DNA from: DATHTC01 sp035456465
Lineage (GTDB): Bacteria; Actinomycetota; Thermoleophilia; Gaiellales; Gaiellaceae
DNA: 64,000 bases
Direction of reading: 5' to 3'
Assembly (NCBI GenBank): GCA_035456465.1
Contig: DATIDD010000005.1
Location: 62,001-126,000, forward strand
The notes under the pieces were generated by a model. That model saw only the letters and a program-made list of their open reading frames with translations, was not told where the DNA came from and ran no database searches. The translations under genes and the position numbers were made by a program. Each line of letters opens with the position of its first letter. Position 1 is the first letter of the stretch. Shown here piece by piece: positions 57,809-64,000 of this stretch.

Positions 57809-59446
57809 GTGCGCGTTCTCGTTGCAACGGTCGCGATCCTGGTCGCGGCCGCTGCGCCCGCGCCCGCCGCCGCGGCGATCCTCCGCGGGAGCGACGGCGC
57901 CGACCGGCTCCTCGGCACCGCCGGCCGCGACGCCGCCTACGGACGCGCCGGGCGGGACCTCGTCGACGGGCGCCGCGGCCCGGACTTCCTCCACGGCGGG
58001 GACGACGCCGACCTGCTCCTCGGCGGCGCCGGCCCCGACCGGATCGTCGCCGCGCTCGACGGCGCGCCCGACCAGGTCCGTTGCGGCCCCGGCCGGGACC
58101 TCGTCGCCGCCGAGCTCGTGGACGCCGTCGCCCCCGACTGCGAGCTCGTCGTCCGCCAGCTCTCGCGCGACACGAGCACCGATGCGTCGGCCCAGCACGA
58201 GACGCAGGTCGAGCCCGACTCGATGGCGGCCGGGCGGACCGTCGTCGTCGCCTTCCAGTCCGGCCGCCACGTCCAGGGCGGCGCCGCGGCGATCGGCTGG
58301 GCGACCTCGACCGACGCGGGGACGACGTGGCGCGCCGGCTTCCTCCCGGGCCTGACGCTCTTCTCGACGCCGGCCGGCACGAGCGACGTCGCCAGCGATC
58401 CCGTGGTGGCATGGGACGCGGCGCACCGGACGTGGATCGTCGTCACGCTCGGCGTCACGCAGGCCGGCACGACGCTGATGGTCAGCCGCTCCCTCGACGG
58501 CACGCGCTGGGAGCTGCCCGTGACGGCGCTGACGGCGGGAGACGAGGCGATCGACAAGCAGTGGGCGACGTGCGACAACGGCGCCCGCAGCCCGTTCCGC
58601 GGACGGTGCTACGTCGCGTACCTCGACGTCGCGGCCGGGCAGATCGCGGTGATCCGCTCGACCGACGGCGGCCGCACGTGGTCGGCGCCGGTCGGATCGC
58701 GGGCGGGCGTCGGCGTGCGCGGGATCCTCAACGGCGCGCAGCCGGCCGTGCTGCCGGACGGGACGCTGGTGGTGCTGTTCTCGCTCTTCGGCGTGTTCGC
58801 GGACGCCGGGAGCGACGGGATGCTGGCGATGCGCTCGCGGGACGGAGGCGCGAGCTTCGAGCCCGCCGCCCCGGTCGCGCAGCTCCTCTCGGAGGAGGTG
58901 TCCGGCGTGCGCGCGCCGCCGTTCGCCTCCGTCGAGGTCGACGCCTCAGGCCGCGTCTGGACCGCGTGGCAGGACTGCCGTCACCGGCCCGAGTGCGGCG
59001 CCAACGAGCTCGTGCTCGCGTCCTCGGGGGACGGCCTGACGTGGTCGGCGCCCGCCCGCGTTCCCGTCGGCACGAGGGAGGGCGTCGACGCCTTCGTCCC
59101 CGGCCTCGCCGTCGACCCGACGCGGGCCGGCCGACGCGCCCGCCTCGCGATCGTCTACCACACGATCGCGCAGCCCGGGGACTGCCCCCCGGACGAGTGC
59201 CGTGCGGTCGACGTGTGGCTCGTGCGGTCGGAGGACGGCGGCCGCACCTGGACGCCGCCGCTGCGGCTGACGCCGAGGGCGATCCGACTGCCGTGGATCG
59301 CGCAGACAGGCCTGGGACGGATGCTCGGGGACTACGTCTCGGCGTCCTGGGCGGGCGGCCGCGCGGTCGCGGTGTTCGCGCTCGCGGACGAGCCGGCCCG
59401 GGACCGGTTCCGCCAGGCCGTGTTCGCAGCCGCCGTCGAGGGCTGA
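57809..59446 (+). CDS. Secreted protein: short RTX segment followed by sialidase-type Asp-box propeller
   Basis: A 545-residue exported protein. Signal peptide 1-22, then a short RTX-type region (ILRGSDGADRLLGTAGRDAAYG..., HGGDDADLLLGGAGPD) and the CGPGRD...DCELV module. The remainder is a six-bladed propeller of the exo-alpha-sialidase/BNR type, with Asp boxes STDAGTTW, STDGGRTW, SRDGGASF and SEDGGRTW. The Arg triad of true sialidases cannot be confirmed, so a carbohydrate-binding or non-sialidase role is possible. Several Cys pairs (CDNGARSPFRGRC, CRHRPEC, CPPDEC) may form disulfides. The RTX part comes first here, unlike the secreted protein at 21575 where it is last. Confidence 0.82.
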   Translation: MRVLVATVAILVAAAAPAPAAAAILRGSDGADRLLGTAGRDAAYGRAGRDLVDGRRGPDFLHGGDDADLLLGGAGPDRIVAALDGAPDQVRCGPGRDLVAAELVDAVAPDCELVVRQLSRDTSTDASAQHETQVEPDSMAAGRTVVVAFQSGRHVQGGAAAIGWATSTDAGTTWRAGFLPGLTLFSTPAGTSDVASDPVVAWDAAHRTWIVVTLGVTQAGTTLMVSRSLDGTRWELPVTALTAGDEAIDKQWATCDNGARSPFRGRCYVAYLDVAAGQIAVIRSTDGGRTWSAPVGSRAGVGVRGILNGAQPAVLPDGTLVVLFSLFGVFADAGSDGMLAMRSRDGGASFEPAAPVAQLLSEEVSGVRAPPFASVEVDASGRVWTAWQDCRHRPECGANELVLASSGDGLTWSAPARVPVGTREGVDAFVPGLAVDPTRAGRRARLAIVYHTIAQPGDCPPDECRAVDVWLVRSEDGGRTWTPPLRLTPRAIRLPWIAQTGLGRMLGDYVSASWAGGRAVAVFALADEPARDRFRQAVFAAAVEG

Positions 59447-59485
59447 GAGGTTTCGCGACCGCCCGGCCGGCCACAAAGGCTCGCG

Positions 59486-59647
59486 ATGGAGTCGCGCGAC
59501 GACCATGCGCTGGGGCAGGCGCCCGATGCGACCGTGACCGACGAGGAACTGTCGGCGAGGCGCGGACTGTCGCGCGGCTGGGCCGCGATCGCGGGCGCCG
59601 CGGCGGCCTTCACCGCGCTCGTGCTGCTGATCGCCTGGGTCGTCTGA
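59486..59647 (+). CDS. Small membrane protein, 53 residues
   Basis: A frame from ATG 59486 to TGA 59647. The first 30 residues are charged (MESRDDHALGQAPDATVTDE), the rest is one membrane helix (WAAIAGAAAAFTALVLLIAWVV). No family recognised. A clear hairpin follows its stop. Ribosome binding site is weak (CAAAGG). Confidence 0.5.
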   Translation: MESRDDHALGQAPDATVTDEELSARRGLSRGWAAIAGAAAAFTALVLLIAWVV

Positions 59648-59655
59648 CGGGGGGT

Positions 59656-59690
59656 CGGCGGGCGGGGGCCGATCGAGCCTCCGCCCGCCG
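59656..59690 (+). terminator. Ten-base-pair hairpin after the small membrane protein
   Basis: CGGCGGGCGG (59656-59665) pairs exactly with CCGCCCGCCG (59681-59690), loop 15 bases. Confidence 0.5.
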
Positions 59691-59777
59691 CAACGCGGCG
59701 ACGTGCGCAGCCGAGGCCGGCATCGCGTCCCCTCTCGGTCCCCTTCGGGCGTCGAGCGGGCGTCGCGCCCGCGAGCC

Positions 59778-59915
59778 CTAGACCGCCGGAGAGAGGCGGG
59801 GGCGCCGCTGACGCGAACCCGTCGTCGCCCAGCGGATCCCCTCGACCGTCCACCCGAGCAGGGCGAGGAGGAGGAGTGCCAGGGCGATGCTGAGGATCCA
59901 GAAGCGTCTCTTCAC
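59778..59915 (-). CDS. Small membrane protein, 45 residues
   Basis: GTG 59915 to TAG 59778. The product is MKRRFWILSIALALLLLALL with a membrane helix, followed by GWTVEGIRWATTGSRQRRPR: one transmembrane helix and a basic tail. GGAGA lies six bases before the start. Proteins of this shape occur in actinobacteria but I cannot name a family. On the minus strand TAGATT at 59953-59958 could be its minus-10 box. Confidence 0.55.
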   Translation of the reverse strand: MKRRFWILSIALALLLLALLGWTVEGIRWATTGSRQRRPRLSPAV

Positions 59916-60025
59916 GTCAGTTCTCCGGGTTCGTTCGGATCGGACGATTCGAATCTACGGGTGCGGCGACGCCGGGGAATCGGCCGGTGAGGCGATCTCG
60001 TGTCGTCCTCAGGGATGACCTCGAC

Positions 60026-60031
60026 TACGCT
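60026..60031 (+). promoter_or_regulatory. Minus-10 box of a leaderless gene (glyoxalase-like)
   Basis: TACGCT, six bases before GTG 60038. Confidence 0.5.
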
Positions 60032-60037
60032 CGCGGG

Positions 60038-60421
60038 GTGGACGTCAAGGGCCTCGTCTGGCTCGGCACCCGCACGACCGCCTTCGGCGAGATGCGCGCG
60101 TTCCTCGCCCGCCTCACGGGCGTGGAGCCGTGGGTCGACGAGCCCGGGCTCGCCGTCTTCGACCTGCCGAACGGCGACCGCCTGGAGGTGCTCGGCCCGG
60201 AGGGCGACGACCCGCCGCGTCGCGAGGCGCCGCTCGTCGGCCTCCTCGTCGACGACGTCGACGGTGCGCGGCGCGAGCTCGAGGCGGAGGGAGTCGAGTT
60301 CGTCGGCCCGGTGCACGACGGCGGCGGCGGCAACCGGTGGGCGCACTTCCGCGCGCCCGACGGGCACCTGTACGAGCTGACGTCGCGCCCGGACCATCCG
60401 GCCCACGCGCGCGGCGCGTAG
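60038..60421 (+). CDS. Glyoxalase/VOC superfamily protein
   Basis: A 127-residue VOC protein: two beta-alpha-beta-beta-beta units, LVWLGTRTTAFGEMRAFLARLTGVEPW and VGLLVDDVDGARRELEAEGVEFVGPVH, ending with WAHFRAPDGHLYELTSRP. The family binds a metal; the Glu of GHLYEL and a His would be ligands. Substrate cannot be told. GTG 60038 is leaderless; an upstream ATG-like extension to 59987 is not needed. Confidence 0.82.
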   Translation: MDVKGLVWLGTRTTAFGEMRAFLARLTGVEPWVDEPGLAVFDLPNGDRLEVLGPEGDDPPRREAPLVGLLVDDVDGARRELEAEGVEFVGPVHDGGGGNRWAHFRAPDGHLYELTSRPDHPAHARGA

Positions 60422-60433
60422 CGTCTCGGCGCA

Positions 60434-60464
60434 GGACGACGCCGCGCCACACGGGGCGCCGTCC
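60434..60464. terminator. Imperfect hairpin between convergent glyoxalase and SnoaL genes
   Basis: GGACGACGCC (60434-60443) pairs with GGCGCCGTCC (60455-60464) with one mismatch. Confidence 0.35.
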
Positions 60465-60509
60465 AGGCCGCGACTCGACTCGTGGCCCCACGCCACGAGG
60501 TGAACTGCC

Positions 60510-60920
60510 CTAGCGGCCCCAGCCGTCGTGCGGCTCGCGGGTCCCCGGCTCCAGGTGCCAGTACTCGCGGAGGTCGGCCACGCGGCCGTCGTCGTCGAAG
60601 CGGAGGACGAGGGCGCCGGGGAGCGTGTACTCGTGCTCCTCGTCGCTGAGCGTCGCCCACCACTCGACGACGACGCGGTCGCCGTCGACGACCGGCCGTC
60701 CCATCGAGACCTGCACGTCACCCTGCGTCCGCGTCGCGGTGCGCCAGTAGGCGCGGATGCCCTCGTGCCCGAGGTGCGGCGAGCGGAACGGGCTGCTCCG
60801 GTACGAGGCCTCTTCGGTGAAGAGCTCCTCGATCGACGAGCCGTCGTCGGCGTGTTCCCACGCGGCCCGATACCGCTCGAGCCACTCGGCCACCGTCAGC
60901 CTCTCCGCCACGACGTTCAC
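60510..60920 (-). CDS. SnoaL-like/NTF2-like fold protein
   Basis: A 136-residue protein of the NTF2-like superfamily: TVAEWLERYRAAWEHADDGSSIEELFTEEASYRSSPF, then GHEGIRAYWRTATRTQGDV and DGRVADLREYWHLEPG. These have a cone-shaped pocket and act as isomerases, cyclases or binding proteins. Substrate unknown. GTG 60920 with CATGAT six bases upstream suggests a leaderless start. Confidence 0.8.
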   Translation of the reverse strand: MNVVAERLTVAEWLERYRAAWEHADDGSSIEELFTEEASYRSSPFRSPHLGHEGIRAYWRTATRTQGDVQVSMGRPVVDGDRVVVEWWATLSDEEHEYTLPGALVLRFDDDGRVADLREYWHLEPGTREPHDGWGR

Positions 60921-61038
60921 GCCACGATCATGCGCCCGCCGGGACGACCGCGACCAGTGTGTCGACCGGCCGCACGGGGTACGGCCTGCCACACCGTCCG
61001 GCCCGCTACGGTGGGCCGCTCCCGACGAAAGGAGCCGG

Positions 61039-61329
61039 ATGCTCACGCTCACGACCGCAGCAGCCGACGCGATCAAGGACATCGTCACCTCGAACGACCT
61101 CCCCGGGGGCTCGGGCCTCCGCATCACCGCCGAGGAGGACGGCAACGAGGTCTCGATCGAGCTCGACTTCTCGGAGGCGCCGAAGGACGAGGACGATGTC
61201 GTCGAGTCGGCCGGCGCACGGGTGTTCCTGGACGAGACGGCGTCGGAGGTGCTGACGAACGTCGAGCTGGACGTGACGCCCCACGGCGACCACGTCCACT
61301 TCGAGTTCAACGAGCGCGAGGCGAGCTAG
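61039..61329 (+). CDS. HesB/IscA-like protein lacking all cysteines
   Basis: A 96-residue protein with the HesB/IscA fold: MLTLTTAAADAIKDIVTSNDLPGGSGLRI, then ESAGARVFLDETASEVLTNVELDV. A-type iron-sulfur carriers have three conserved cysteines; this protein contains none, so it cannot bind a cluster in the usual way. ATG 61039 has AAGGAG at good spacing, and TACGGT (61007-61012) is a possible minus-10 box. The stop lies inside a perfect 25-base palindrome. Confidence 0.78.
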   Translation: MLTLTTAAADAIKDIVTSNDLPGGSGLRITAEEDGNEVSIELDFSEAPKDEDDVVESAGARVFLDETASEVLTNVELDVTPHGDHVHFEFNEREAS

Positions 61330-61348
61330 TGGCTCTGAGCCACTAGCT
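61324..61348. repeat. 25-base perfect palindrome, copy 1 of a shared 15-base core
   Basis: AGCTAGTGGCTC-T-GAGCCACTAGCT: two 12-base arms around a single T. It contains both the HesB-like stop (61327-61329) and the stop of the convergent metallo-hydrolase (61343-61345), so it could work as a two-way terminator. The core GTGGCTC-T-GAGCCAC recurs in inverse orientation at 62005-62019. Confidence 0.8.
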
Positions 61349-61975
61349 CTCGCCGCTCCAGGGAGGGAGCTCCAGCGCGCGCTCGTACGCCGCCCGGTCG
61401 TGCACCGGCTCGCCGTGCGAGACGATCACGTGCTCGAACGGGAGCTCGAGGAGCGCCCTGAGCGCGGGGAGCGCCCGCTCCTCGTGCCAGGGCGTCGCCC
61501 ACACGAGCAGCTCGCCGCGCGGCGCCGTCAGCGCGTCAGCGAACACGAGCGCCCGCTGCTCCGGGAGCCACAGGGGCGTCTCGTTGCGCCCGCGGCCGTC
61601 GTAGAGCGCGACGAGGCCGCCGGGGAGCTCGCTGCCCGGCTGGATCCCCTCGAGCTCCGTCTCCGGGATGTTCTCCCGCCAGAACAGGTACGGGCCGAAC
61701 GCACGCGCGCCGTACCGGCGGACGAACACGTCGACGTCGCGGACGTGGTCCGGCTTGAGGATCACGACGAGCGTGGGCGGGCGCGCGTCGAGCCGCGCCC
61801 AGACCTCGTCGGCCTCGCCGGGCGGGGCGAGCGGGTCGAGGAGCGCGACCTCCCCGCCGGTCTCGACGCACGTCGAGGTCACGAGCGGGTCCCAGCCGAC
61901 TCCCGGAGCCCAGTCCGGGTGCGTCAGGCGCCAGACCCACAGCCCGGGGGCGACGTCGCGGAGCACCTGCGCCAC
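61343..61975 (-). CDS. Metallo-beta-lactamase-fold protein with degenerate metal motif
   Basis: A 210-residue protein of the MBL fold: VLRDVAPGLWVWRLTHPDW, CVETGGEVALLDPLAPPGE, and ALVFADALTA, with VSHGEPVHDR near the end. The normal HxHxDH motif is replaced by LKPDHVRDVDVFV, so two of the zinc-binding His are missing. A different metal or loss of hydrolase activity is likely. GTG 61975 has TAGGGT eight bases upstream, leaderless. The gene lies between two inverse copies of a GTGGCTC-N-GAGCCAC palindrome. Confidence 0.75.
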   Translation of the reverse strand: MAQVLRDVAPGLWVWRLTHPDWAPGVGWDPLVTSTCVETGGEVALLDPLAPPGEADEVWARLDARPPTLVVILKPDHVRDVDVFVRRYGARAFGPYLFWRENIPETELEGIQPGSELPGGLVALYDGRGRNETPLWLPEQRALVFADALTAPRGELLVWATPWHEERALPALRALLELPFEHVIVSHGEPVHDRAAYERALELPPWSGES

Positions 61976-62004
61976 GGGATGGGACCCTAGCGCGAACCGA
62001 GTTC

Positions 62005-62019
62005 GTGGCTCAGAGCCAC
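62005..62019. repeat. 15-base palindrome, copy 2
   Basis: GTGGCTC-A-GAGCCAC on the plus strand, which is GTGGCTC-T-GAGCCAC on the minus strand, identical to the core at 61329-61343. It lies between the start of the metallo-hydrolase gene and the stop of the alpha/beta hydrolase gene. Confidence 0.8.
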
Positions 62020-62023
62020 AAGG

Positions 62024-63298
62024 TCACAGGAGAGCGTCGTCGAGGAAGGCGATCACGCGCTGCTCGTACTCGCGCGGGTGCGCCTTCAGGCCTCCGGTGT
62101 GCGGCGTGTCCTCGGGCCACCACAGCTCGACCGGTCCGGTCGCGGCGTCGCGGTAGAGCTCCGTCGCCGCGTGCTCGTAGCTCGTGTCGGCGGCGATCAG
62201 GAACACCGGCCGGGGCGCGATCCGCGGGAGCTGCTCCTGGATCGGCTCGGGCGGCAGCTGGAGCGAGAGGGCCGCGTAGGCGGCGACGGCCGGACCGAGG
62301 ACGAGCACGGCCTCGACGCCATCGCCGCCCGGGAGCGCCCGCGCCTCGGCGAACGTGTGCGCCTGTGCGCCCTCGGCCACGACGGCGGCGATGCGACGGT
62401 CGTCGGCGGCCGCCTCGAGCAGCGTCTCGGCGCCGCTCGAGAGGCCGAGCGCGCCGATCTTCCCCGCCTCGACGTCGGGCCTCGAGGCCACGTAGTCGAG
62501 GGCGGCGCGGACGTCGCGCGGCCACGTCCAGGCGAGGTTCTCCGGGCGCCCGTCGCTGTTGCCGCAGCCGCGCGCGTCGTAGAGGAGCACTCCGTACCCG
62601 TGGCGGGCGAGCATCCGCGCTCGCGATGCGATCGACCCCGCGCGGTCGCCGCCGGCGCCGTGCACCAGCACGACGGCGGCACCGTTCCGCGACGGGACGT
62701 ACGACGCGGCGAGGTCGAGCCCGTCCGAGGTGTGCAGCGTGACCTCCTCGTGCGGCACCCCGAGCGTCGCGTCGTCGACGCGGACGCTCGGCTTGTGCAC
62801 GGCGTACGACGCGAGGAACAGCGGGTACACGAGGAACAGCACGGTCGCGAGCGTCCCGACGACGGCGCCGATCCGGACGAGCCAGCGACGGCCCGGCGGG
62901 CGCCGCTCCTTCGGGCGCAAGGCGATGGCGGCCGCGACGACGAGCAGCGCGATCCCGCCCGCCGCGTGGAGGAAGCCCGTCAGGTCGGCGAGGCCGAACG
63001 CGCCGCCGCGGCTCAGGTGGCTCACGTGGACGCCGGCGTCGAGCGCGGCGACCGCCCCGTAGACGAATGCGACCCACGCCTGGAGCCCGGGTCGCAGCAG
63101 CGGGAAGCCGAGCGCGATCGCGACGGCCGCCGCCGCCGGCAGCAGCACCTCCGCGAAGCCGTGACGGAACCCGTCGTCGAGCAGGTGCAGCAGCGTCAGA
63201 CCGACGGCGACGCGAACGACCCACGGCGCCGCGGCCGCGATGCGCGCACGCACCGAGGCCCGCTGACCGGCGGTCTCCGGCGCGCCGGCGGACGCCAC
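62024..63298 (-). CDS. Alpha/beta hydrolase with N-terminal membrane domain
   Basis: A 424-residue protein. Residues about 20-165 hold four to five membrane helices. The C-terminal hydrolase (about 185-424) has oxyanion VLVHGAGGDRAGS, the elbow IGALGLSSGAETLLEA (Ser nucleophile in GLSSG), the Asp in LIAADTSYEH region and His in EDTPHTGGL. It resembles membrane-bound serine hydrolases of the FrsA/BAAT type. Substrate unknown. GTG 63298 directly follows the stop of a small upstream gene (TAG-GTG), so the two are cotranslated. Confidence 0.84.
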   Translation of the reverse strand: MASAGAPETAGQRASVRARIAAAAPWVVRVAVGLTLLHLLDDGFRHGFAEVLLPAAAAVAIALGFPLLRPGLQAWVAFVYGAVAALDAGVHVSHLSRGGAFGLADLTGFLHAAGGIALLVVAAAIALRPKERRPPGRRWLVRIGAVVGTLATVLFLVYPLFLASYAVHKPSVRVDDATLGVPHEEVTLHTSDGLDLAASYVPSRNGAAVVLVHGAGGDRAGSIASRARMLARHGYGVLLYDARGCGNSDGRPENLAWTWPRDVRAALDYVASRPDVEAGKIGALGLSSGAETLLEAAADDRRIAAVVAEGAQAHTFAEARALPGGDGVEAVLVLGPAVAAYAALSLQLPPEPIQEQLPRIAPRPVFLIAADTSYEHAATELYRDAATGPVELWWPEDTPHTGGLKAHPREYEQRVIAFLDDALL

Positions 63299-63445
63299 CT
63301 AGCGGCCGCGTGCTCCGCGCCGGTGGTACGGCGCGTCGGCGAACTTCGGCACCGCGGGCCGTGCCCGTCGCGCGGCTGCGAGCGCCTCGCGGTCGCGGCG
63401 GACCGGCCTCGGCAGCGGCTTTCGTGCCAGGGCGCCTCTCGCCAT
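63299..63445 (-). CDS. Small arginine- and proline-rich basic protein, 48 residues
   Basis: ATG 63445 to TAG 63299, with a strong AGGAGG five bases before the start. The product begins MARGALARKPLPRPVRRDRE and ends HRRGARGR; about one in three residues is Arg. No family recognised. Because its ribosome binding site is much better than that of the hydrolase behind it, it could feed ribosomes into that gene. It has a good promoter upstream. Confidence 0.6.
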   Translation of the reverse strand: MARGALARKPLPRPVRRDREALAAARRARPAVPKFADAPYHRRGARGR

Positions 63446-63470
63446 CCCGACCTCCTCTCGAACCGCGCCG

Positions 63471-63499
63471 ATCGTCCCGTGGGAACGGGGCCGCGTCAA
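63471..63499 (-). promoter_or_regulatory. Sigma-70-type promoter of the small basic protein and hydrolase
   Basis: On the minus strand TTGACG (63499-63494), a 17-base spacer and GACGAT (63476-63471). The spacer holds the inverted repeat CCCGT-GGGA-ACGGG (63477-63490), which could bind a regulator. Confidence 0.5.
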
Positions 63500-63553
63500 C
63501 CGGGAATTCACTGTCCTTCCTGGAGCTGCCCCCCGACGGGGATTCGCTCCCTG

Positions 63554-63973
63554 TTACCTCACGTAGAAGTCCACGAACTGGCCCCTGTTGTAGTGACGCG
63601 CCAGGTTGCAGAGCAGCGAGTAGTGCCCCTTGCGCAGCGTGAGCGCGAGCCGCTTCGTCTGGCCCGGCTTCAGCTCCTCGATCTCGCCGACCGCTCCCGT
63701 CTCCGGCGCTTCTGCGGCCCCGCGAGCCGCGAGGCTGCCGGCCGCCTTCGCCGTCTTGAGGACGACGAACTCGTGCTGGAGCTTGCCGGCGTTGCGCACG
63801 ACGAAGGTGACGCTGGTCGCCTCTGTCTTCGTCGCCGTCAGCGGCAGGATGTCCCATTCGACCATCCTGAAGTTGACGGTCGCCGCCTTGGTCGTCTGCG
63901 AGGGCCCCGCCGCCGCCGGCGCCGCCGCGGTCGCCACGAGCACGGCGAGTGCCGTAAGCGCGAGCTTCCACAT
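63554..63973 (-). CDS. Secreted cupredoxin with Gln at the axial ligand position
   Basis: A 139-residue exported copper-protein-like domain. Signal peptide 1-22. The copper ligands by alignment are His67 (KLQHEFVV), Cys122 and His127 (LLCNLARHYNRG), all present; the fourth position, normally Met, is Gln132 (NRGQFVDF), as in stellacyanins. The rest is a beta-sandwich (VNFRMVEWDILPLTATKTEATSVTFVVRNAG). It probably carries electrons or copper at the cell surface. ATG 63973 follows AGGAGG at six-base spacing. Confidence 0.85.
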   Translation of the reverse strand: MWKLALTALAVLVATAAAPAAAGPSQTTKAATVNFRMVEWDILPLTATKTEATSVTFVVRNAGKLQHEFVVLKTAKAAGSLAARGAAEAPETGAVGEIEELKPGQTKRLALTLRKGHYSLLCNLARHYNRGQFVDFYVR

Positions 63974-64000
63974 GGCTGCCTCCTCTCGGAAAGGGGGGAC

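Noticed and set aside
57809..59446. Functional sialidase
   Set aside because: Asp boxes are clear, but the Arg triad and Tyr/Glu nucleophile pair could not be located with confidence, so only a propeller of this type is claimed.
59946..59955. GATTCGAATC, similar to a tRNA T-loop
   Set aside because: It is a ten-base perfect palindrome, but no acceptor stem, anticodon arm or D-arm can be folded around it.
61329..62019. Palindrome-flanked segment considered as an insertion sequence
   Set aside because: No transposase is encoded, and no target-site duplication is visible next to the palindromes. Kept only as a repeat-bounded gene.

Overview
The window is one continuous stretch of very GC-rich (about 70% or more) actinobacterial chromosome, about 55 protein genes, no rRNA, tRNA, CRISPR array, insertion sequence or phage gene that I can see. 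The combination of secreted proteins with Ig-like repeats and RTX (calcium-binding) ends, DUF7144 and DUF4032 proteins, many leaderless genes with a TANNNT box 6-8 bases before the start codon, and many GTG starts fits the class Thermoleophilia (Gaiellales/Solirubrobacterales). That placement is an inference from family content, not from a marker gene.

Layout. 1-10.5 kb: alkaline-phosphatase-superfamily protein (cut by the window edge), a flippase-like integral membrane protein, small membrane proteins, a phospholipase D protein, two DUF7144 paralogues, an amino acid permease, a 14-TM drug exporter and a YihY/BrkB protein. 10.6-24.1 kb: mixed housekeeping and metabolic genes: a Vps62-like membrane fusion protein, cysteine dioxygenase-like cupin, metallo-hydrolase with PAS protein, FAD-linked oxidase, a broken YidB-like gene, aquaporin, 2-hydroxyacid dehydrogenase, typA and tag back to back on a 23-bp promoter region, and an 852-residue secreted propeller/Ig/RTX protein. 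24.2-32.1 kb: a seven-gene, translationally coupled operon (GntR regulator, M20 peptidase, class III aminotransferase, nitrilase, APC permease, metallophosphoesterase, S58/P1 peptidase) that looks like an uptake and degradation pathway for an amide- or peptide-linked amino compound. 32.2-36.1 kb: CBS protein, nucleotidyltransferase-like protein, PASTA protein, Rieske oxygenase.

36.3-46.0 kb: a long operon with a good sigma-70-type promoter. It encodes an alpha-glucoside-type ABC importer (ATPase, lipoprotein, two permeases, one with an extra beta-sandwich domain in a periplasmic loop) followed by a cytoplasmic GH15 hydrolase, a membrane/beta-helix protein, a DUF4032 kinase-like protein and an M29 aminopeptidase. 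The importer and GH15 enzyme make a coherent sugar uptake and hydrolysis unit; the role of the last three genes is open. 46-53 kb: repeat-rich small protein, patatin lipase, MMPL exporter divergent from a MarR regulator that leads an MFS exporter, PAQR/hemolysin III protein and haloalkane dehalogenase.

53-64 kb: a stretch of 504 bases without a convincing gene, then an ASCH protein, a membrane-anchored protein with an OmpR-type two-component pair, two RTX proteins (one carrying sialidase-type Asp boxes), several small proteins, a glyoxalase-like protein, a SnoaL-like protein, a cysteine-free HesB-like protein, a degenerate metallo-beta-lactamase-fold gene flanked by a repeated palindrome, an alpha/beta hydrolase and a cupredoxin. 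A 19-bp direct-repeat motif occurs just upstream of the two-component operon and again upstream of the neighbouring RTX gene, which suggests an autoregulated signalling unit controlling a secreted calcium-binding protein. Gene function calls rest on recognised motifs in the translated sequence; no database search was run.
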